Source: Streptomyces finlayi
Lineage (GTDB): Bacteria > Actinomycetota > Actinomycetes > Streptomycetales > Streptomycetaceae
NCBI RefSeq assembly: GCF_014216315.1
Contig: NZ_CP045702.1
Coordinates: 372,001 to 436,000 of the forward strand
Direction of reading: 5' to 3'
DNA: 64,000 nucleotides
A program made the translations under genes and the position numbers. Numbering within the stretch: the first letter of the stretch is position 1; every line of letters starts with the position of its first letter. Shown here one piece after another: positions 1 to 8,800 of this stretch. Below the pieces are notes generated by a model. That model was not told the DNA's origin. It saw only the letters and a program-made list of their open reading frames with translations, and searched no databases.

Positions 1-61
1 CTGTCTCGACCATGCGCAGGTCAGTACCCAGTGTCAAGCCCCGGGTTTCGTAGACGGTCGG

Positions 62-540
62 TTAGCTGGTTTTGAGGGCGGGTTGTGGGGTTGCGGGTGT
101 TGAGTGGAGGGCCTCGAATTCGGTCGGCGGGACATGGCCGAGCTCGCCGTGGAGGCGTCGCTGGTTGAACCAGTCGATGTACTCGGCGACGGCAATCTCG
201 ACGTCGTTGATACCGGTCCAGGGGCCCTTGTTGCGGATCAGCTCGGCCTTGAACAAACTGTTGAAAGCCTCGGCGAGAGCGTTGTCGTACGAGTCGCCTT
301 TCGAGCCGACCGAGGCCACAGCTTCGGCCTGGTCGAGGCGTTCGGTGTAGCGGAGGGCCCGGTATTGGACGAGTTCAACCGGTTGATGCAGTTCACGGTC
401 CCGGGCGCTGCCAGCCGACTCGGGGCGTGCGTGGGCGGCGTAGTAGGTGCTCAGCGCGATTTCGGCGTCGGTGCCCGCGAGGGCCGCGCAGATCGGCTGG
501 ACGCCGAACTCCTCTTTGTGCTGGTCGATGTAGGCGACCT
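62..540 (-). pseudogene. IS3 transposase OrfB, internal deletion
   Basis: This is the catalytic half of the IS3 transposase, read in the -1 frame relative to orfA. The N-terminal part (KVAYIDQHKEEFGVQPIC) is followed by HTH-like sequence. Near 370-400 it then jumps directly to the end of the integrase core, RYTERL and GSKGDSYDNALAEAFNS, which carries the last acidic residue. About 130 residues containing the first two catalytic aspartates are absent. The C-terminus (WFNQRRLHGELG) is normal for the family. The gene is inactive. Confidence 0.8.
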
Positions 541-858
541 TCAGCGCAGTGGACGGTCCAGCTCCGCCGCGAAGAAAGACGCCGCGGACTTCAGGATCGC
601 GTTGGCCCGCCGAAGTTCCTTCACCTCGCGCTCCAGCTCCGCGACCCGGGCGATGTCCGTGCTGGTCGTGCCAGGCACGCCGGCCTCGTCGGTCTCCGCC
701 CGCTTGACCCAGGTCCGCAGGGCCTCGGGGTGCACATCGAGCTGGTCGGCGATCCGCTTGACCGCACCGGTCCGCGCGGCGGGGTCCTTACGAGCCTCGA
801 CCGCCATACGCGTCGCGCGCTCACGCAGTTCGTTGGAGTACTTACGGGGAGCAGCCAT
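541..858 (-). CDS. IS3-family transposase OrfA
   Basis: Small HTH protein that recognises the ends of IS3-type elements. It begins MAAPRKYSNELRERATRMAV, has the helix-turn-helix at about residues 15-55 (ending in LRTWVKRAE) and a leucine-rich coiled coil (VAELEREVKELRRANAILKSA), and is about 105 residues long, as usual. I chose the ATG at 858 because GGAAGG lies 9 nt upstream; an ATG at 867 is also in frame. OrfB follows in the -1 frame across the TGA, so a fusion transposase would normally need programmed frameshifting. OrfA is intact, but its partner is deleted. Confidence 0.85.
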   Translation of the reverse strand: MAAPRKYSNELRERATRMAVEARKDPAARTGAVKRIADQLDVHPEALRTWVKRAETDEAGVPGTTSTDIARVAELEREVKELRRANAILKSAASFFAAELDRPLR

Positions 859-928
859 GATCGGCATCCTTCCGGGTCTTCAATGTCTCCATCAAATCCG
901 GGGCGGTTCACTGCGTAGTGTTCGCTGG

Positions 929-2390
929 TCAGCTGGGTAGGGCGATGGGTGGCATCCAGAGGTTGCCGGTGAAGGCGCGGTGGATAGCCTCGAAGCCGCT
1001 CATGCCGTGCTTGCGGGCGGAGTCGAGGTAGGAGCGCACGGCGAGCCAGGCCGCGGCACCGGTGTCGGACTGGTGGCAGCCGGAGATCTTGACCTGGGTC
1101 TTGACCGGTCGAAGTGCCCGCTCGCCGGTGTTGTTGGTGAAAGGGACCTGTTTCGGGTGGTCGGCGAAGCGCAGGACGTCGCCGGCCTGGTCGCGGAGAC
1201 GTTCCAGGAGGTTGCGGGCCGGGGACTGTTTGCGGCCGGCGGCTCTGGGGTGCAGGGCCAGGCCCGCCGCGAGGCCCTGGTGGTAGTGGCGTTGGTAGAA
1301 CAGCAGGGCCTCGGGGGTGATCTCGGCTGTTTCGCCGGAGCGCACCCGCCGGGCCTGTCGGTTCAGACCGGCCAGGGCCCAGCGGATCTGCTGCTGCCAC
1401 TTCTGTTTCGGGTGGTCCTGCTCGGCGGCGGTCAACTCGCGGACCAGGTGTGCCCCGCACAGTTGGTGGGCGGAGTCCGGGTATCCGGCGTAGAGCGAGA
1501 GCGAGTCGTGGACCAGGGTAGCCGCGGAATCCGGGCAGCACCCGCAGGGAGTTCGCGCCCTCGCGCGAACGCGGAGCCAGCCCGAGCAGGGTCAGGTGCT
1601 CGGTGCACGCCACGTGCAGCCAGCGGCGCTTGGACCCGATGCGGGTGGTGGTCTCGTCCGCGTGCAGCACGTGCCCCAGGACCAGCAGGGCCCGGATCAG
1701 GTCGAGTGAGGGTTCGACCAGCTCGGCGGCCCGGTCCAGGACGGAGGCGGTCCAGCCGGTGGAGACCCGGGCGCCGGTCAGGTCGGCGATCAGCTGGGCG
1801 GCGCGCTCGACGGGAACGTGCTGGAAGACCAGGAGGTAGACCGCGAGCGCCCGCAGGTTCGGCCCGTAGGAGGTCGGCGACCCTGCCAGCAGGTCGGGCG
1901 CGTCGGCCGCGGTCACACGACCGCAGTCGCACCGAACCTTGTGCAGCCGGTGCTCGGTGACCCGCACCGTCACCAGCGGGACATCGCTGACCTGGCGGCG
2001 GGCGAAGCCCACCGACAGCGCATCACCCAATGCCTCGCCGCAGTCCGAGCACGCACCCGGCCGGTGGTCCTCGACCCAGTCCGGGTTCTCGACCATCGCC
2101 AGTCCGGCACCCGGAGCACCCTTGCGCTTGCCCCGCTTGCCCGCCGGCTTCGGCTTCGCCACCGTCTCGTCCTTGGGCAGGCCGAACACGTCCTGCGAGG
2201 GCGGAAAGTTGGAGTTCTTCGAGTTGCGGTCCAGCCGCCGCTCCAGCTCTGCCACCCGCGCGGTCAGCCACTCGTTCCGCTCTTCGAGCCCCGCACAGCG
2301 TTCAGCCAGCACCACGTTCTGCTCGCGCAGCACAGCGATCAGCGTGAGGAGATCCTCACGCGACGCAGCGGGCTCGGCAACGGCAGGCAT
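929..2390 (-). pseudogene. IS66-family transposase, frameshifted
   Basis: Full-length IS66 transposase broken by a single-base insertion. The N-terminal part has a coiled coil (VLAERCAGLEERNEWLTARV), the IS66 start signature (RNSKNSNFPPSQD), a CxxC zinc-binding segment (ACSDCGEAL, VRCDCGRV) and the first catalytic region (LHADETTTRIGSKRRWLHVA). At about 1520 an extra base after GFRG shifts the frame. The other frame resumes with VHDSLSLYAGYPD and runs through FTNNTGERALRPVK to the stop at 929. Both halves are otherwise well conserved, so the mutation looks recent. IS66 accessory genes (tnpA/tnpB) are absent here. I could not define the terminal repeats. Confidence 0.85.
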
Positions 2391-2817
2391 GATCCCGCAG
2401 CGTGCCAGAGACCACCGCGACCTGCCACATCGTCAACTCGCAACCATCAGGTCAACCTCGTGAATGCTTACCTTTTTTTGGTCGACTGGTCCCTGCATTG
2501 TGGGCATATCCGCGCTTTCTGCCGGAGAGATTTCACATGGGTTATACAGCATCGGAATCCGCGTGCGCCAGGGCAGAAATAAAGCGGGGCGAATTGGGGC
2601 ACCCGAGTCGCCTGGGAGAACCGAATGCCTGAATTGTGAACTCCCTTGACTGGGGTTCGAAAAAACTGTTAGACAGCGTCCGACTTTGATCGATACGTGA
2701 GCGGCGAGGCTGCCTTTCCCATGCGATGGGGGGGTGGTCCGGTTGCCATGCCCGGAGTTGGGGCGGTCGGGGTCGGTATTCAGTGCGACCGGCAGGGGAG
2801 CCCTCGTCGGCGTGCCG
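2391..2817. other. Intergenic region between the IS66 copy and the RHS gene
   Basis: No convincing gene. The base composition is visibly more A+T rich than the flanks (for example around 2465-2480 and 2655-2675), as expected of an IS end plus promoter region. It should contain the undefined right end of the IS66 element and the promoter of the RHS gene. Confidence 0.55.
2646..2674 (+). promoter_or_regulatory. Candidate vegetative promoter of the RHS gene
   Basis: TTGACT at 2646-2651 and TTAGAC at 2669-2674 are separated by 17 bp, close to the -35/-10 pattern of the main streptomycete sigma factor. Transcription would start near 2681 and leave a leader of about 135 nt before the ATG at 2818. 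Based on motif only. Confidence 0.4.
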
Positions 2818-5800
2818 ATGAAGGGAATGGCGTTGAAAGTGAGATTCGGGCGGGCTGCGGCCTGCCTCGTGGTTTCGGCGGTCGCTTCCACTCTCCTGCC
2901 GCAGGTCGCTTATGCGGCTGAGGTTTCGGGTGATGACGGCGAGGGAATCGTTGATGCCTTCACGGCCTGGTTCTCCGACGACGAGGACGAGGACGACGAG
3001 AATAAGCCAAAGAAACCGTATACCGGCGGAAACCCCACTTTGCCGAGTCGGGAGAAACTGCCGGCCGGAAAGGCAGCGCCGAAGGCGAAGCGTATCGCTG
3101 AGCTGACGGGTCGGCGTACGGCGAACGAGCGGTTCTGGCAGTTGTCGGACGGCCGGGTGCAGGCCGAGGTGTCGGTGACGCCGACCGGGTACCGGGCGGG
3201 CAAGTCGTTCAAGGACATCGACCCGACGGTCAGGCCGACCGATGCCAAGGGTTTCGCGCTGGCGAACACGACGAACGCGGCGCGTAGTTGGTTCGGCACG
3301 GACGCGGAACGGTTGCTGCGGTTCGAGGCCGACGGCCATACGGTGACGCTGGGCCTGGAGGATGCGGGCAAGCTTGCGCCGGTGGCCGAGGGCAACACCG
3401 TGACGTACAAGAACGCCGTGGCGGGCGCGGATCTGTCGTATGTGGTGGGTCCGGGGCAGGTGAAGGAGAACATCGTCCTTGCCGAGCGCCCGGCCGGTCC
3501 GGTGTCCTTCACGTTCACCGTGGATGCGGGTGGTCTGACCCCGAAGGCCGCCAAGGACGGCTCGGTCAGCTTCTATGGTGATGCGCCGAACCCGGTGCTG
3601 GTGATTCCTGCGGCGTTCATGACGGACGCGAACAAGAATGCCGCCGGCGCGTACGGGACGGGCTACAGTTCCGCTGTCGAGCAGAGGCTGACCAAGGCGG
3701 GTAAGGGCTGGAAGCTGACGGTCACGCCGGATGCGAAGTGGCTGGCCGCGAAGGAGCGGCAGTACCCGGTCACAGTGGACCCGACGATCACGATCGCGCC
3801 GACGCCGACGACCGCCCAGGACGTGATGATCTCGTCGGACGGTCCGGCGTCGAACTACAACGACAACTGGCGTCTGTCGGTCGGTAACACCACCACGGGT
3901 TCCTCACGAGCCCTGCTGCGATTCCCTCTGGGCACGGTTCCGGCTGGTACGAAGCTGGATTCGGCTGATCTGAAGCTGTACTACGACCAGACGCACACCG
4001 CGGGTGACACCGAGGTGCAGCTGGAGGCGCACCGGGCCACGCAGCCGTGGACCGAGGCCGGTGCGACGTGGAACAGCGCCAACACCTTCACCGGTGAGCT
4101 GTCGGGTACTTCCGTCGTTGTCGATGACGGTGACACCGGGCGGACGGCCGCGGTGGGTGCCTGGCCCGCGTCGGGTAACACGGCGTACACGCAGTACGCG
4201 GTGAACACGGACTACCTGTACAACAAGGACAGTGTCGCGGGGGACTCCTACAGCTGGCAGCCGAGTCTGCCGGAGGACGGTGACTACCAGGTCGAGGCGC
4301 ATTACGTCCCGGCTGTCGACCGTGCCACCAACGCCCCCTACACCGTCACGTACAGCGGTGGGACCAAGGCGTACTCGGTCAATCAGCAGGCCGGCAGCGG
4401 TGGGGTGTGGAAGACGCTGGGGACCCACCCGTTCAAGGCGGGCACCCTGGGCAAGGTCGTCCTGGGTGACGGCCCGGCCTCCACCACCACCACCGTCCTC
4501 GCCGATGCGGTCCGCTTCACGAAGGGCGGTGTGGCCACGAAGAAGCCGGGTGAGCTCAACACCTGGCACACCTTCCCCGTGACCAAGACCGTTCAGTCAT
4601 GGATCGACGGGACGAACACCAACAACGGTTTCGTCATCAAGGCCGGTGACGAGAGCGCGAACGGCCCGAAGGGCGGACCGCGTTATGAGGGAAGCGAGTT
4701 CGGGTACGCGGGCGAGTCCGCGAACTATCCGAAGCTGGTGCTGACCTACGGCCGTCAGGGTGTCGACCTCGCCGCCCCGACCACGATCCACGACACCGGC
4801 GCGGTCCTGAACTGGTCCACGTACACCGACCCGTCGGCTGTCAGCACGGACGATGACCTGGTCGAGTACCAGGTCCACCGCTCGATCAACCAGACGTTCA
4901 CCCCGTCGGCCGCGACGATGGTGTCCCCGATCGCACCGGGCACCACCTCGTTCACCGACACCACCGCGGTGCCGACGAAGGCGGATGACGCGGACCCGTT
5001 CGGCCGCGCGTACTACTACATGGTCGCGGTGAAGACGAAGGACCGCCAGGTCCTGGGCGCCCAGACCCAACTGGTACGCCTCCCCAAGGCAGGCCGCACC
5101 ACGAAGGTCCTGGAGGCGTCCGCCGACACCACCCTCTCCTCCGCCGAACCGGCCCTCCCCCACGACACCCTCACCGAAGGTGTCCCCCAGAACTGGATAT
5201 CGGCAGGCAACAACTCCGTCACCTACGGCAACACCCGCGCCCTGCTGAAATTCCCCCAGCTGGGCATTCCCGCAACGGCCAGGGTGCTGGACGCGACGGT
5301 ACGGCTGTGGGGCACCCAGACCAGCCAGGACACCACCGGAGCGGTCTACGAACTGCGTCCCCTGACCCGGGACTTCGACGAGACGGCGACCTGGGCCAAG
5401 GCGAACGCGACCACCACCTGGACCGCCCCGGGCGGTGACGTCGGCGCGGTCGTGTCCGACAACGGATCGAAGACCAACGACCCGGCCCGCCACGACTGGA
5501 ACGTCACCTCACTCGCCCAGTCCTGGGTGAGTACCCCGACGTCCCAGAAGGGCGTCGCCATCAAGATGGCCAACGAGGCCGTCAAGCAGGAACGCACCCT
5601 GTTCCTGTCCTCCGAAGGCAACGAGCCCAAGCTCCGCCCGAAGATCGTGGTCACGTATATCGACTCGACCACGGCCTCGACGTACTTCGCGCCGCAGACC
5701 CCGGCCCGGATGACGCCGAACACCACGTACACGGTCGACTTCAACCTCACCAACACCACCACGACCACGTGGAAGGCCACCGACCAAGTCCTCACCTACA

Positions 5801-8800
5801 AGTGGGCCCTGCCCGACGGCACCGACGTCACCACCGGCGGCAACCAGATCCAGACCGCCCTGCCCCGTGACGTGGCACCCGGTGATTCGGTCAGCCTCCA
5901 GGCCCAGGTCAAGACCCCGATCAACTCCGACTCGGGCAACAAGCGCACCGACTACGCGCTGACCTGGGACGTCTACAACAAGACCAACAGCACCTGGGTC
6001 TCCGGCACCTCCGGCATCCCGGGCCTCAAGCAGAACGTCGCCGTGGAGGACCCCACCTCCAACCAGCTCGGCCTGGAGAAGTTCTCCTCCTACACGGGCA
6101 AGAACACCGGCGCCGGATCCACGGTCATGAACAACACGGCCTCCGGCAACAGTGTCTGGTCCTACAACGCGTTCTCCAACCCAGGCCGAGGGCTCACCAC
6201 GTTCGCTCGCTTCTCCTACAACTCCCTCGACACCTCCGACACCGTCCTCGGTGCGGGCTGGTCGGGCCAGGCCGCGGGGCCCATCCGGCTCGGCGCGCCT
6301 CTTGAGCTGCATCCCAAGCCCCACCCAACCGAGATCAGGCTCCCCGACGGTGACGGCACCACCCACGTCTTCGCCAAGCAGGCGGACGGGAGCTGGAAGG
6401 CTCCGGCAGGCGTCCACTACAGGCTGGAGGCCAAGCCAGGGCTGGACTGCACCCCACTGAAGGACCCGATCCCCGACGCCTGGACGATGACCCGTCCCGA
6501 CGGCACCCGTTTCCTCTTCGGCTGCGACGGCTACATGACGTCCATCGTCGACAAGAACGGCAACACCCAGACGTACACGTACGAGGAACGCAAGTCCAAC
6601 AACAAGCCCACCAAGTTCCTCAAGTACATCACCGACCCGGCGGGCCGCCAGAGCCTCACCGTCGAGTACTACACCAAGGGCGAGGCCGGCCCGAAGGTCG
6701 ACGACCACATCAAGTCGATGACCGACATCTCCGGCCGCAAGGTCACCTTCGAATACTCCGACAAGGGCCTGCTCACCAAACTCACCGACGGCGCGGGCTC
6801 GACCCAGCCGAAGGTGTTCGGATTCGAGTACGACGCCACCCAGGGCAACAAGAACGTCAAGCTGGTCAAGGTCACCGACCCGCGCGGCAAGAACACGGGC
6901 TTGGCGTACCACGCGCCGCAGGCAGGTGACGATCCGAAGTACCACTGGTGGACCAAGGCGATCACCGACCGTCTGCAGAACACGACGACATTCGCCTACT
7001 CCCCCAACCCCACCAACGCCAAGTTTACGAACGCAAGGGTCACCGACGCCGAGAACCACGCGACGGACTACGTGACGGACGACTTCGGTCGACCTGTGCT
7101 GACGACCAACTCCAAGGCGCAGACTGTCAAATTGAGTTGGGACGCGGACAACAACGTCACGTACCTGGAGGAGAACAACGGCGCCAAGACGGCGTTCTGC
7201 TACGACCAGAAGACGGGCTATCCGCTCTGGCAACGTGACGCCGAGGCCAACAAGGCCGGCATACCGGCGCCGAGCGACTGCGCGCCCGGTGTCTACCCGG
7301 CCAACGCGCAGAAGTACGAGTACCAGCCCGGCCTCGACGGCTTCTCCGCGAACCTGTACCGGAAGACGTCTCCGGAAGGCCGCACCTGGCAGTTCGGCTA
7401 TGACACCTTCGGCAACCTGACCACGGTCACCGACCCCAAGGGTCTCGCGACTGCCGCGGTGCTAGACGACTACACCACCAAGCATGAGTACGACACCTAC
7501 GGTCAGCCCACCCGGACGACGGACGCCAACGGCAACGCGTCGACCAACAGCCTCTTCGGGCCCACGGGATACCCGGAGAAGACCACTGACGCGTTGAACA
7601 ACGCGACCGCGTTCGTCTACGACGAACGCGGCCAGGTCACCCAGGCCACCGACCCGCTGGGCAAGAAGACCACGCAGACCTACGACGTCTACGGGCGCCC
7701 GATGGCCAGCACAGCGCCCAAGGACCAGGCCGCAGGCGTCCTCATCACCACTCCGGCCCCCGTCTTCGACGCCAACGACAACGTCACCACCGTCACGGCT
7801 CCGCACGGCGCGGTCTCCACAGCGGTGTACAACGCGGCTGACCAGGTCATCGCCGGGACCGCTCCGAGGGACTCGGCGACCGCTCCCGAGCGGACAACCA
7901 CCTACACCTACGACAGGACCGGTCACCTTCGGACGACCACCGAGCCCAAGGGCACCACCACCGCGGCAGATCCGAACGACTACATCACGACCCACAACTA
8001 CGACGAGATCTACCAGCTCACCTCGGTGGTCAACGCGGTGGGTGACAAGGTCTCGTACGAGTACGACAACGTCGGCAACCCGGTCACGGTCATCGACCCG
8101 AAGAAGAACGCGACCGCCGACACCACCGACTACACGAGCAAGACCGCCTACGACCTGAACCGCCGGGTCACCACGGTCACCGACGCGCTGGGCAAGAGCA
8201 CGTCCAGTACGTACGACAAGGACTCGCTCGTCGTCGCCACGAAGGACGTCGACAACAACGAGACGCTGGTCACCTACGACGAGCGCGGCGCGAAGACCCA
8301 GGTCCAGACCCCGCACACGGGCACGAGCCCCAATGTCACCTACCGGACGACGAAGTACGAGTACGACCAGGTCGGCAACGCCACCAAGGTGATCACCCCA
8401 CGCGGTGTCGAGACGGCCGCCGCGGACGACTTCACCGCCCGCACCGAGTACGACAAACTCAACCGGCCAGTCAAGCAGTTCCAGCCGTACGACCCGGCGG
8501 ACCCTCGGTACAACAGCCCGAACGTCTACACCCAGACCTTCTACGACAAGGTCGGCAGGGTCTCCACGACCTCGACGCCGCCGTCCGAGGGCCAGACGGT
8601 CCGTAACAATGCCACGTACACCTACTTCGACAACGGGTGGACGAAGTCCACGACCGATCCGTGGGACATCGTCACCACCTACGACTACAACGACATCGGT
8701 GCGCAGACCTCCCGGACCATCACCTCGGCCGGCGGCTCGTCGTCGCGCACAATGGGGTGGAGCTACTACCCCAACGGCAAGCTGAAGTCAAAGACCGACG

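Larger units (their letters stand above)
32..910 (-). mobile_element. IS3-family insertion sequence, internally deleted
   Basis: A remnant of an IS3-type element bounded by related inverted ends. The left end at 32-55 contains AAGCCCCGGGTTTCGTAGAC, and the complement of 885-910 contains GCCCCGGATTT followed by GGAGAC. The element is 879 bp, against roughly 1.2 kb expected, because the middle of orfB is missing. It abuts the IS66 copy that begins just downstream and may have clipped its end. No convincing target duplication is visible, and it should be immobile without help in trans. Confidence 0.75.
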
